Source of the DNA: Clostridiales bacterium
GTDB lineage: Bacteria > Bacillota > Clostridia > Oscillospirales > QAMX01
Assembly: GCA_003149835.1 (NCBI GenBank)
Contig: QAMX01000098.1
Span: forward strand, 1-9,279
Reading direction: 5' to 3'
DNA length: 9,279 nucleotides
How positions within the stretch are numbered: position 1 is the first letter of the stretch; every line of letters begins with the position of its first letter. Under the pieces are notes generated by a model that searched no databases, had not been told where the DNA came from, and worked only from the letters and a program-made list of their open reading frames with translations. Of this stretch, positions 1 through 7,264 are shown one piece after another. The translations under genes were made by a program, and so were the position numbers.

Positions 1-73
1 CAAAGGCTGCTCGCGCCACCTCGCGCAGCACCTGATACTTCAAATCCTGAACTTTTGTGTCAAATTTACGCAT
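1..73 (-). CDS. Probable N-terminus of a monomeric [FeFe] hydrogenase, cut by the window edge
   Basis: Only the first 24 codons are visible, beginning MRKFDTKVQDLKYQVLREVA. The ATG at 71-73 has a clear AGGAG (83-87) nine bases upstream. That site overlaps the TAG stop of the phosphatase gene (86-88), so the two genes are probably translationally coupled. From memory, an opening of the form FDTKVQ-LKY-VL-EVAR is typical of the leader before the ferredoxin domains in group B monomeric [FeFe] hydrogenases of Clostridia, which are thought to evolve H2 from reduced ferredoxin. The position directly after hydS and the SpoIIE-type phosphatase agrees with that. No iron-sulfur motif lies inside the window, so the product call rests on a short N-terminal match and on context. 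The gene itself is well supported. Confidence 0.6.
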   Translation of the reverse strand, partial: MRKFDTKVQDLKYQVLREVARAAF

Positions 74-85
74 TCGGCCTCACTC

Positions 86-1258
86 CTAAAAATAGCTGAC
101 CTTGATCCGCTTGCCCATTTTTCGCAGGCACTCCGACAGCTCGTCGACGAGCCGCATCTTGATATTGAAATTGATCGGCAGGTTTGGGTTCTGATGAGCC
201 GGATTGACCGCCCGCCCTACATAGAAATTGATATCCGTCGCTTCTTCAAAAAGCAACCGTGCGATCTGCGAGGCGCCGTCTTTTTTACACGTCCAGTCGT
301 TGTAAAGCCGGTTCTCTCCGATGTAATCCTTAGCATAGGTCAGCACCTTGTTGATGGTGATTACGCCTTCGGTGACCAGATCCACGCCCTCGATTTTCGC
401 CGTCGGCGGGATATCGGGGTCATGAAAGGCTAAATCAGGGATCAGCGGCTTTTTCAGAAAGTCCGCGGCGATCGTCGAAGTCGTCCCGCCGCAGACGATG
501 TGCTTGCCTTCCTTGGAAAAGAACAGAGACATCATCTTGCCGCAGTCGTTTCGATCCGAAGGCGGTCCAATCAGCAGGTTCATCGGCTGCCGGCGGCGGA
601 TCTTGACCGTGCAGACGGTCGTATCATCGCCCGGCTCGCCTCCGTAGAGGCGGTTGCACTCGTCGAGCAGGATCGTCGAAAGCGTTTTCGCCGTAAAGCC
701 GATATCGCAGAACGGCTCCATAAAGGCGATAATATCCTCTCTCTGCCAGCCGAAGTTCAAACTTTTTCCGACGCCGGCGTGAATCGCGCCGTCGCTGAAA
801 CATAGGAAGATATCGTTCTCGCACAGAGCCACGCGCGAGCGGCTGATCGCCTTGCCGCCGATGGTCATCACCGTCTCAGGGATCGCGACGTTTTTGCCGT
901 CGCGCAGCAAAACGACGTGCGGGTTGTCATACTGAATGATTTCCGCTTCCTCGTTATTGTTGATGAGCAGAATCGTAAAGGTGGAATATGCGACGCCGCG
1001 GACGGCGCAGACCGGCAAAGTCGCCGCGATCGTCTCCACACAGTCTTCCAGCTTCATCCCCTCCGACATCATTGTAGAGATGATCTTCGAGGTCAGCGAC
1101 GAGAGGATATTCGCCTTAACGCCGCTGCCCATGCCGTCGGCGAGGACGACGACGTCTCTGCCGCTCTCCTGCCGGATGATCTCGACCCGGTCGCCGCAGA
1201 GCTGTTCGCCCTGTTTATTGACGCTGCAATACGCGATATCGGCACAGAGATTATTCAT
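86..1258 (-). CDS. SpoIIE-type PP2C protein serine/threonine phosphatase, hydrogenase-linked
   Basis: This is a 390-residue soluble protein with no signal peptide or membrane segment. The N-terminal ~220 residues are a SpoIIE/PP2C phosphatase domain. Metal-binding motifs are GDR near D23, LADGMGSG with D41 and G42, FSDG with D156, and GDDTT with D211 and D212; the aspartates expected to hold the two Mn/Mg ions are present. It should remove phosphate from Ser/Thr residues of a partner protein. The last ~165 residues begin around NLLIGPPSDRNDCGKMMSLF, include VCGGTTS, and match no domain I recognise. I chose the ATG at 1256-1258 because AAGGAG (1269-1274) is ten bases upstream; a TTG at 1262-1264 would be only four bases away. 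The start lies inside the 3' end of hydS (8-base overlap), which implies coupled translation. From memory, PP2C-family phosphatases are known partners of PAS-type sensory hydrogenases, so this is probably the output enzyme of HydS. Its substrate is unknown. Confidence 0.88.
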   Translation of the reverse strand: MNNLCADIAYCSVNKQGEQLCGDRVEIIRQESGRDVVVLADGMGSGVKANILSSLTSKIISTMMSEGMKLEDCVETIAATLPVCAVRGVAYSTFTILLINNNEEAEIIQYDNPHVVLLRDGKNVAIPETVMTIGGKAISRSRVALCENDIFLCFSDGAIHAGVGKSLNFGWQREDIIAFMEPFCDIGFTAKTLSTILLDECNRLYGGEPGDDTTVCTVKIRRRQPMNLLIGPPSDRNDCGKMMSLFFSKEGKHIVCGGTTSTIAADFLKKPLIPDLAFHDPDIPPTAKIEGVDLVTEGVITINKVLTYAKDYIGENRLYNDWTCKKDGASQIARLLFEEATDINFYVGRAVNPAHQNPNLPINFNIKMRLVDELSECLRKMGKRIKVSYF

Positions 1259-2930
1259 CCGCAATCGACTCCTTCAATTTCGTGAGGGCGATCTTTGTCT
1301 CCGCCGTCGTCTCGCCCAAAAGCGAGGCGATTTCCTGTACGACGCGCATCTGCTTCTCGACAACCTTGTCGGCGATATCGACCGTGCGGCGGCTGAACTC
1401 CTCTTTTTTCGCCTTCTGCTTCTCTTCGTCGGTGACATCGCGCATGATGCAGATAATGATCCGGTATTCCTGGTCATAGGTGATCGTCTCTTCAACATAA
1501 CGGTCGTATTCGGCCAGATAATTGCGGCGGTTGCGGATGCTTCGACCGGTCTCGCGGACATTGATAAAGTCTTTTGGGTCGAGGATCCGGATCACCTGCT
1601 CGCCCATGACGTCGGAACGGTTGCGGATATTCATAATCTTCCGCGCCGCGTCGTTGATCTGCTGGACTTCGAGCTCGTCGTTGAGGACGATGATGCCGTT
1701 GGGCGTATTGCTGATGATGTTATCTGAGAAGCTCTCGGCTTTCTCCTTCAAAAACGGCAGGCACATGCTCAGATCGGCCTTGCCCTGGGCGACGGCGATC
1801 GCCTTTTCACGGCAGGTGTTATACCCGCAGGAGCCGCAGTTCAGCTCGTCCTCCGGTTTTGTCTTGCCCATCTGACGCAGGATCTCCTCGATCTCGCGCG
1901 TACCGGGGCGAATCTGGTTGACGCCTATGTAGCTGTGCGACTTGCGTATACCGTCTGCGGCCAGCGGCTCAACGACAAAGTCCTTTTTGCCGGCGTATTC
2001 CGCGACCGTGCGGTAATCTCTGACCGGAGAGGCGTGATATTTTTCCATGACCGGCCCGCCCACGCAGCTCCCGCTGCAAATCGACATCTCAATAAAACAC
2101 TTGTGGACATTACCGTTTTCAATATCTTTGAGCGCGGCGATACAGTTGTCGGCGCCGTCGATGGCCAAGTAAGCGTAATCCTCTGCGGAACAGTCCATGG
2201 TTTTCAGGATGCCGCCGCAGGTCGGGAAAAACCGGGCGCGGCTCTCCTCCTGAGCGTCGGGAACGTTTTCAGGCACAATCTGCTTCTCGGCAAACCAGCG
2301 GGAAAGCTCCTCAAACGTCAGCACACAGTCGACGATGCCCGGATACCGCTCCGCCTCGTCTTTTTTGGAGATACACGGGCCGATGAAAACCGTCTTGGCG
2401 CCGGGATAACGCCGCTTGATGTCGAGCGAATGCGCTTGCATAGGGGAAGCTACGTCCGCCAAATAGCGCAGCGCGGAGGGATAGTATTTCTGAATCAGCA
2501 GATTGACCGAATGACAGCACGAAGAGATCACGATGTCGCGGTCCCCCGCGGCCAGCAGCCGGTCATATTCCTTTTTCACCAACGTCGCGCCGACGGCCGT
2601 CTCCTCCGCCGCGGCAAAGCCGAGTTTTTTCAACGCCGCTTCCAGCGCGCGGATCCCCGTACCGTTGAAGTTGGCGATAAACGACGGCGCGACGCTCGCG
2701 ATGACCGTCGGATTTTCGGCGATCAGCCGCTTTGCCTTCTCCGTATCGTCGGCGATGGACTTCGCGTTCTGCGGACAGACGACGAAACACTGTCCGCAGA
2801 GGATACACTCCTCGGCGGTGATATGCGCCTGATTATCCGAAAAGCGGATCGATTTGACCGGACAATGGCGAATACACTTGTAACAGTTTTTACAGTTGGA
2901 GGGTTTCAGTTTCAAAAATTCGGTCGCCAT
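1251..2930 (-). CDS. hydS: Sensory-type [FeFe] hydrogenase with C-terminal PAS domain (HydS-like)
   Basis: A 559-residue cytoplasmic iron-sulfur protein. Residues 13-23 (C13, C16, C19, C23) and 42-52 (C42, C45, C48, C52) are two [4Fe-4S] ferredoxin clusters. Residues ~75-320 are an [FeFe]-hydrogenase large-subunit core with degenerate H-cluster motifs: L1 SSCCHSV (C138, C139), L2 GPCISKK (C186) in place of MPCxSKK, and L3 CSGSCVGGP (C285, C289). Residues ~365-390 hold another cluster motif, CGSCGYNTC plus C390. A PAS domain follows (~400-500), and the charged C-terminus (~500-555) is probably helical or coiled coil. This order is that of the putative H2-sensing HydS class, not of a bulk catalytic enzyme. 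No kinase or cyclase domain is fused, so signalling probably passes to the phosphatase encoded next. I chose the ATG at 2930 because homologues recalled from memory start just before FLKLK; AAAGG is 13 bases upstream, which is long. A TTG at 2939, four bases from the same site, is an alternative. Confidence 0.88.
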   Translation of the reverse strand: MATEFLKLKPSNCKNCYKCIRHCPVKSIRFSDNQAHITAEECILCGQCFVVCPQNAKSIADDTEKAKRLIAENPTVIASVAPSFIANFNGTGIRALEAALKKLGFAAAEETAVGATLVKKEYDRLLAAGDRDIVISSCCHSVNLLIQKYYPSALRYLADVASPMQAHSLDIKRRYPGAKTVFIGPCISKKDEAERYPGIVDCVLTFEELSRWFAEKQIVPENVPDAQEESRARFFPTCGGILKTMDCSAEDYAYLAIDGADNCIAALKDIENGNVHKCFIEMSICSGSCVGGPVMEKYHASPVRDYRTVAEYAGKKDFVVEPLAADGIRKSHSYIGVNQIRPGTREIEEILRQMGKTKPEDELNCGSCGYNTCREKAIAVAQGKADLSMCLPFLKEKAESFSDNIISNTPNGIIVLNDELEVQQINDAARKIMNIRNRSDVMGEQVIRILDPKDFINVRETGRSIRNRRNYLAEYDRYVEETITYDQEYRIIICIMRDVTDEEKQKAKKEEFSRRTVDIADKVVEKQMRVVQEIASLLGETTAETKIALTKLKESIADE

Positions 2931-2996
2931 CGGTATCAACTTGCCTTTCCATTGATTCTCCCTTGGAGGTGTTTTGCGCTTGGGCGCAGAGCGCCG

Positions 2997-3389
2997 TCAA
3001 GCCTGTTCCTTTTTTCGGTTCGCTTTCTCCATGAATCTGTCCTTCGCCACGACAAAGCGCTCATGCGTACCGCAGCCGACTTCGCCGCAGTCGTCGCGCA
3101 TGGATACGCGAAATACAAGCCTGCGGCCGTCGACCGCCGTCAACTCGCTCTCGCAGACCACGCTCAGCCCGACAGGCGTCGCAGCGGTATGGCGAAGCTC
3201 CACCGTCGTGCCCACGCTCGTCATGCCTTCATCGAGCAAACCGCTGAGACTCTCGCAGCAGCACGCCTCCGCGAGCGCTAAGAGCATCGGCGTCGCAAAC
3301 ACCGGCAGCTCCCCGCTGCCGACCGCCGCCGCGGTATTCTCGTCGCTCACCAGTATACGTTTGCTGTGTTTCAGACCGGCTTGCAGCAT
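2997..3389 (-). CDS. FlK-like hotdog-fold acyl-CoA thioesterase
   Basis: A 130-residue protein of the size and type of the fluoroacetyl-CoA thioesterase-like (FlK) hotdog family, whose members hydrolyse short acyl-CoA thioesters. The FlK catalytic residues Thr42, Glu50 and His76 correspond, with a constant shift of nine, to T33 (in FATPM), E41 (in LALAEA) and H67 (in LRHTAATP). The family stretches AVGSG-LPV-ATP and VG-TV-L-HTAATPVG are present, and the protein ends in a lysine-rich tail. Two starts are possible. I prefer the ATG at 3387-3389, since GGGGGAG (3399-3405) is nine bases upstream and family members begin close to this point. The ATG at 3408-3410 would give an ATGA overlap with the preceding gene but has no good ribosome site. 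The gene sits between the [2Fe-2S] protein and hydS with short gaps, so it is probably co-transcribed. Its substrate is unknown; acetyl-CoA, a related short acyl-CoA or a toxic analogue are possibilities only. Confidence 0.85.
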   Translation of the reverse strand: MLQAGLKHSKRILVSDENTAAAVGSGELPVFATPMLLALAEACCCESLSGLLDEGMTSVGTTVELRHTAATPVGLSVVCESELTAVDGRRLVFRVSMRDDCGEVGCGTHERFVVAKDRFMEKANRKKEQA

Positions 3390-3406
3390 TTTTTCGTTCT
3401 CCCCCG

Positions 3407-3652
3407 TCATTTTCCGACCCGTTTCAGGACTTCATTTTCAAAGAACGCCTGCGTTGTCTCCGGTGTCAGCGAGAACGTCGTTCCGTCCAGCGTCACGCAG
3501 ACGCCGTTCTGGCAGTTGTTCATGCAAAATGTACCGCTGAGATCAACCTGATCCTTCAAATCGTTTTCGGCGATCAGATATTGCAGCGTCTCCACGACCT
3601 GCCGGGATCCCTTTAAATGACAGGAGCTGCCGATACATACCGTAATTTTCAT
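3407..3652 (-). CDS. Thioredoxin-like [2Fe-2S] ferredoxin domain protein
   Basis: An 81-residue protein beginning MKITVCIGSSCHLKGS. Cysteines C6 and C11 (spacing x4) and C43 and C47 (spacing x3) match the CX4C...CX3C ligand set of thioredoxin-fold [2Fe-2S] ferredoxins, as in NuoE/HndA-type subunits; C52 is an extra cysteine. Here the domain stands alone, without the N-terminal helical part of full NuoE. It probably carries electrons for, or docks to, the hydrogenase-type proteins encoded downstream. The ATG at 3650-3652 was chosen because the conserved beta strand starts directly there and an AAAGGG is about ten bases upstream; in-frame ATGs at 3679 and 3703 lack a ribosome site and would add an unrelated basic stretch. 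Small proteins of this type commonly sit beside sensory hydrogenase genes. The electron partner cannot be read from the sequence. Confidence 0.87.
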   Translation of the reverse strand: MKITVCIGSSCHLKGSRQVVETLQYLIAENDLKDQVDLSGTFCMNNCQNGVCVTLDGTTFSLTPETTQAFFENEVLKRVGK

Positions 3653-3683
3653 GATGATTCCGCCCTTTCTGTTTTTCATGGAA

Positions 3684-3721
3684 CGGCCGCCGCGGGAGGG
3701 CAAACGCTCGCGCGGCGGCCG
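3684..3721. repeat. 11-bp GC-only inverted repeat between the kinase and [2Fe-2S] genes
   Basis: Arms CGGCCGCCGCG (3684-3694) and CGCGGCGGCCG (3711-3721) are perfect complements around a 16-base loop. The stem would be very stable. A T-rich run (TTTTATT, 3726-3732) follows on the plus strand, where no gene ends. On the minus strand, downstream of the kinase stop, it is followed by GTTCCATG without a T-run. It is therefore not a normal intrinsic terminator for the minus-strand transcript, and may act as an mRNA-stability or processing element. Confidence 0.6.
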
Positions 3722-3727
3722 CGCGTT

Positions 3728-4489
3728 TTATTCGTAATCGACGACGTTGGCCCAGTGCAGCAGGAATTCCCGCTCCTCGGGCTTGCCTTTGACCGACTGA
3801 GAAGCCGCGACGATGGGCAGCCAGCCCTGAATATACTGCTTCTGGGTCCCGCTCTTTTCGACAAAGAGATCCATATACTGCTCCGCATGCTTGATATCGC
3901 CGGCAAGCCAGAACAACAGATAGGTCCGCGCCACGTCGGCGGAGGCGTTGCCCTGCGTCACATGCGACCAGTCGAGGATATACGGCACCTCGTCCTTGGA
4001 GATAATGATATTGCTGGGGTTAAAGTCACCGTGGCAGACCTTGTTGTGCTTCGGCATACCTTCAAGGCGCGAGCAGAGGTCGTAGCGCGTGGTGGCGTCG
4101 AGGCTGGACTCGGAGATTTTACGGTTCATCTTGTCTTTCAGCTTGTTGAGGAGCGGCGAGCGCTGCTCATGAACGAGCATCTGCAAATCTACGAAATACG
4201 AGAGATATTCGTCGTATTTTTCCGGGTGCTCCTCCATCAGCGCCGACAGCGTCTTGCCCTCGATAAATTCGCTGACGATCGCCCATTTGCCGTCAAACTT
4301 CGCCACCTCGATGATTTTCGGCACATGCAACGCCGTCTCTTCGACGCGCGCCTGGTTCAGCGCCTCGTTCAGAATATCCGCCTTGGAATATTCCTTGTCG
4401 AAAACCTTGATCGCATAGTCGCCGTCACGGTAAACGGTCTTTGAGGTTCTAACTGCTATAATTCGTTCAAGCTTCATCTTTTTTACCAT
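3728..4489 (-). CDS. Aminoglycoside-phosphotransferase-fold kinase, substrate unknown
   Basis: A 253-residue protein with the APH/choline-kinase fold. It has a nucleotide-binding lysine in YAIKVF (K28), a catalytic-loop motif HGDFNPSNII (H153-I162, with D155 as likely base and N160), and a metal-binding ILDWSH (D173). The hinge SEFIEGKTLSAL (73-84) is also typical. No resistance-enzyme signature is evident, so I would not call it an antibiotic resistance gene; relatives phosphorylate small molecules or, less often, proteins. It lies 60 bases after adhE and 75 bases before the [2Fe-2S] gene on the same strand. From memory, a kinase gene accompanies rex, adhE, hydS and a phosphatase in Ruminococcus albus, which makes a partner role to the SpoIIE-type phosphatase plausible. 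The start is uncertain: the AAAGG site is one base from the ATG at 4489 and 13 bases from the ATG at 4477 (MKLERIIAV), which may be the true start. Confidence 0.82.
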   Translation of the reverse strand: MVKKMKLERIIAVRTSKTVYRDGDYAIKVFDKEYSKADILNEALNQARVEETALHVPKIIEVAKFDGKWAIVSEFIEGKTLSALMEEHPEKYDEYLSYFVDLQMLVHEQRSPLLNKLKDKMNRKISESSLDATTRYDLCSRLEGMPKHNKVCHGDFNPSNIIISKDEVPYILDWSHVTQGNASADVARTYLLFWLAGDIKHAEQYMDLFVEKSGTQKQYIQGWLPIVAASQSVKGKPEEREFLLHWANVVDYE

Positions 4490-4506
4490 ACCTTTCCGCT
4501 TTCTAC

Positions 4507-4525
4507 CCGGCGTTTACCGGCGTTT
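4507..4525. repeat. Tandem 9-base direct repeat, 10-base period, in the adhE-kinase gap
   Basis: CCGGCGTTT occurs at 4507-4515 and again at 4517-4525 with one base between. It lies in the 60-base gap between the adhE stop and the kinase start. The period equals about one helical turn, so a protein could contact both copies on one face, but two copies of a GC-rich 9-mer may also be slippage. No terminator with a T-run is visible in this gap, which is compatible with read-through from adhE. Confidence 0.4.
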
Positions 4526-4549
4526 CGTTTCGATCGGGAAATCATCCCC

Positions 4550-7165
4550 TCAGTCTTTCCGGCCGTAGTACGCATTCAGATACATCTGCTTGATCTCGCT
4601 CATCAGCGGATAACGCGGGTTCGCGCCCGTGCACTGGTCGTCGAACGCCTGCTCCGTCATCGCGTCGAGCCGGTCGAGGAAATCTTTCTCGTCGATGCCG
4701 TAGTCGCGGATGGTCGGCTTGATGCCGATCTTCGCTTTCAGTTCGTCAATCGCCGCAATCAGGCTTTCAAGCTTTTCGGCGTCGCTCTTACCAGGCAGTT
4801 TCAGGTAATCGGCGATCTCAGCGTACCGCGCCAGCGTGTGCGGATGGTCATACTGCGGGAACGTACCCATTTTCGCGGGGACTTCGGCGGCGTTGAAGCG
4901 CAGCACTTCGTCAATCATCAGCGCGTTGGCAACGCCGTGCGGCAGGTGATGGAAGGCGCCGAGTTTGTGCGCCATCGAATGGCAGACGCCTAAGAACGCG
5001 TTGGCAAACGCCATACCGGCCATGGTCGCCGCGTTCGCCATCTTTTCGCGGGCTTCGGGGTCGTTGGGGCCGTTGTCATAAGCTCTCGGCAGATATTCAA
5101 AGATCATTTTCAGCGACCGGAGCGCCAGACCGTCGGTGTAATCCGTGGCGAGCATGGCGGCGTAAGCTTCCAGAGCGTGTGTCACAGCGTCGATACCGGA
5201 GGCCGATGTAAGGCCCTTCGGCGCGTTCATCATCATGTCGGCGTCGACAATCGCCATGTTCGGCATCAGCTCATAGTCCGCGAGCGGATATTTGATCCCG
5301 CTGACCTCGTCGGTGATGACGGCGAACGGCGTGACCTCCGAGCCGGTGCCCGCCGTGGTCGGAACGGCGATAAAATACGCCTTCTCGCCCATCTTCGGGA
5401 ACGTATAGACGCGCTTTCTGATATCGACAAAACGCATGGCCATGTCCTCGAAATCCGCTTCGGGATGTTCGTAGAGCACCCACATGATCTTACCGGCGTC
5501 CATTGCGGAGCCGCCGCCGACGGCGATGATGCAATCCGGTTCAAAGGCGCGCATCTGCGCGGCGCCTTCGCGGGCGCAGGCAAGCGTCGGATCCGGCGCC
5601 ACGTTGTAGAAGGTCGTGTGCGTAATCCCCATCTCGTCGAGCTTATCGGTAATCGCCTTGGTATAGCCGTTTTTATACAGGAACGAGTCGGTGACGATGA
5701 ACGCTTTCTTGGCGTTGCGCACGGTTCTCAGCTCATCTAATGCAACCGGCAGGCAGCCCTTCTTGATATAGACCTTCTGCGGCACACGGAACCACAGCAT
5801 GTTCTCTCTCCTCTCGGCAACGGTTTTGATATTCAGCAGGTGCTTGACGCCGACGTTTTCGGAGACGGAGTTGCCGCCCCACGAACCGCAGCCGAGCGTG
5901 AGCGACGGCGCGAGCTTGAAATTGTAGAGGTCGCCGATACCGCCCTGCGCCGACGGGGTATTGACAAGGATGCGGCAGGTTTTCATGCGGGCCGCAAACG
6001 TATCGAGCTTGGCCCGTTCCGTCACCGGATTGAGGTAGACCGAGGCCGTATGGCCGTAGCCGCCGTCGGCGATCAGCCTGTCGGCTTTGTCTAAGGCGTC
6101 GGCAAAGTCCTCGGCTTTGTACATCGCAAGCACCGGCGAGAGCTTTTCATGGGCGAATTCTTCGCTGATATCGACGCTTTTGACCTCGCCGATGAGGATC
6201 TTGGTCTCCTCCGGCACCGTAACACCGGCGAGCGCGGCAATCGTATGCGCTTTCTGGCCGACGATTTTGGCGTTGACGCCGCCGTTGATGATGATCACCT
6301 TTCTGACTTTTTCCGTTTCAGCCTTGTCGAGGAAATAACAGCCGCGCGCCGCGAACTCTTCTTTGACCTGCTTATAGATGCTCTTCATAACGATGACGGA
6401 CTGCTCCGAGGCGCAGATCATGCCGTTGTCAAAGGTTTTGGAATGGATGATGGAGTTGACCGCGAGCAGGATGTCCGCCGAGTCGTCGATGATCGCCGGG
6501 GTATTGCCAGGGCCGACGCCGACGGCGGGCTTGCCGCTGGAATAAGCGGCGCTGACCATGCCGGGGCCGCCGGTGGCAAGGATAATATCCGCAGACTTCA
6601 TGACAAGGTTCGTCAGCTCCAACGACGGCACGTCGATCCACGCGATGATATCCTCGGGCGCGCCGGCGCGCACGGCCGCTTCCAGCACGATCTTCGCGGC
6701 CGCGATACTCGAACGCTTCGCGCGCGGGTGCGGGCTGATGATCATACCGTTACGGGTCTTTAAAGCCAAAAGCGTCTTAAAAATGACCGTTGAGGTCGGG
6801 TTGGTCGTCGGGATAACCGCGGCGACCACGCCGATGGGTTCTGCGATCTTCTGCATACCATAGGCCTTGTCTTCCTCGATCACACCGCAGGTCTTGGTGT
6901 CTTTATAGGCGTTATAGATATATTCGGCGGCGTAATGGTTCTTGATGACTTTGTCCTCCACGACGCCCATGCCCGTCTCCTCGACCGCTGCCTTGGCGAG
7001 CTGGATCCGCTCTTTATTTGCCGCCGAAGCCGCGGCGGCAAAAATGCGGTCGACCTGTTCCTGCGAATACGTTGCGAACGCCCGCTGCGCCTTTCTGACT
7101 TTTGCAAGGGTCTTTTCAAGAGTCTCAACGCTGTCCACAAGCTCATACTTTTTTTGATCGTTCAT
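4550..7165 (-). CDS. adhE: Bifunctional acetaldehyde-CoA/alcohol dehydrogenase AdhE
   Basis: An 871-residue, full-length AdhE. It reduces acetyl-CoA to acetaldehyde and then to ethanol, using two NADH, and in other bacteria assembles into cytoplasmic spirosomes. The N-terminal CoA-acylating aldehyde dehydrogenase (~1-445) has VIPTTNPTST (118-127), GVGPGNTPA (216-224) and the catalytic cysteine C251 in NGMICASEQS. A linker leads to the iron-dependent alcohol dehydrogenase (~460-871), with GGGSAMDAGK (550-559), PTTAGTGSE (602-610) and Fe ligands D659, H663, H729 and H743 in SGIDAVTHALEAY, CHSMAHKLG and LPHGVAN. All expected catalytic residues are intact. The ATG at 7163-7165 has an AGGAG eleven bases upstream. 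rex lies directly upstream on the same strand, which fits the classical regulation of adhE by Rex, though I see no convincing Rex operator in the gap. Transcription could come from the rex promoter or from an unrecognised one in the 112-base leader. Confidence 0.97.
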   Translation of the reverse strand: MNDQKKYELVDSVETLEKTLAKVRKAQRAFATYSQEQVDRIFAAAASAANKERIQLAKAAVEETGMGVVEDKVIKNHYAAEYIYNAYKDTKTCGVIEEDKAYGMQKIAEPIGVVAAVIPTTNPTSTVIFKTLLALKTRNGMIISPHPRAKRSSIAAAKIVLEAAVRAGAPEDIIAWIDVPSLELTNLVMKSADIILATGGPGMVSAAYSSGKPAVGVGPGNTPAIIDDSADILLAVNSIIHSKTFDNGMICASEQSVIVMKSIYKQVKEEFAARGCYFLDKAETEKVRKVIIINGGVNAKIVGQKAHTIAALAGVTVPEETKILIGEVKSVDISEEFAHEKLSPVLAMYKAEDFADALDKADRLIADGGYGHTASVYLNPVTERAKLDTFAARMKTCRILVNTPSAQGGIGDLYNFKLAPSLTLGCGSWGGNSVSENVGVKHLLNIKTVAERRENMLWFRVPQKVYIKKGCLPVALDELRTVRNAKKAFIVTDSFLYKNGYTKAITDKLDEMGITHTTFYNVAPDPTLACAREGAAQMRAFEPDCIIAVGGGSAMDAGKIMWVLYEHPEADFEDMAMRFVDIRKRVYTFPKMGEKAYFIAVPTTAGTGSEVTPFAVITDEVSGIKYPLADYELMPNMAIVDADMMMNAPKGLTSASGIDAVTHALEAYAAMLATDYTDGLALRSLKMIFEYLPRAYDNGPNDPEAREKMANAATMAGMAFANAFLGVCHSMAHKLGAFHHLPHGVANALMIDEVLRFNAAEVPAKMGTFPQYDHPHTLARYAEIADYLKLPGKSDAEKLESLIAAIDELKAKIGIKPTIRDYGIDEKDFLDRLDAMTEQAFDDQCTGANPRYPLMSEIKQMYLNAYYGRKD

Positions 7166-7216
7166 CGTTTTGTTCTCTCCTGTCTTTCTATGATTCCTGC
7201 CTTGGTCTTATCGTCA

Positions 7217-7247
7217 CCCGCCGGAAGACCGGAAAATTTCCGGCGGG
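7217..7247. repeat. 10-bp inverted repeat in the rex-adhE leader
   Basis: CCCGCCGGAA (7217-7226) and TTCCGGCGGG (7238-7247) are perfect complements around an 11-base loop. The loop region offers a competing stem, CCGGAAA (7229-7235) with TTTCCGG (7237-7243), so the RNA could fold in two mutually exclusive ways. Neither strand shows a T-run after it, so it is not an intrinsic terminator. It sits about 50 bases before the adhE start codon and could be an operator, an mRNA-processing site or a leader control element for adhE. Confidence 0.55.
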
Positions 7248-7264
7248 AACATCGGTTTGCATAA

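Noticed and set aside
2982..2996. GGCGC-AGA-GCGCC hairpin between the thioesterase gene and hydS as a terminator
   Set aside because: The stem has five pairs and no T-run follows on the minus strand, so it cannot be told apart from background in GC-rich sequence.
1935..3281. A 448-codon open frame on the plus strand opposite hydS and the thioesterase gene
   Set aside because: Its translation is rich in Arg and low in complexity, matches no family, and lies antisense to two genes with clear catalytic motifs. It is a by-product of GC-rich codon use.
3728..4489. The kinase-fold gene as an aminoglycoside resistance gene
   Set aside because: It has the general fold motifs only, and its setting in a redox locus gives no support for antibiotic resistance.
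5177..6763. Several plus-strand open frames of 84-204 codons opposite adhE
   Set aside because: They are antisense shadows of a fully intact AdhE and have no ribosome sites or recognisable domains.
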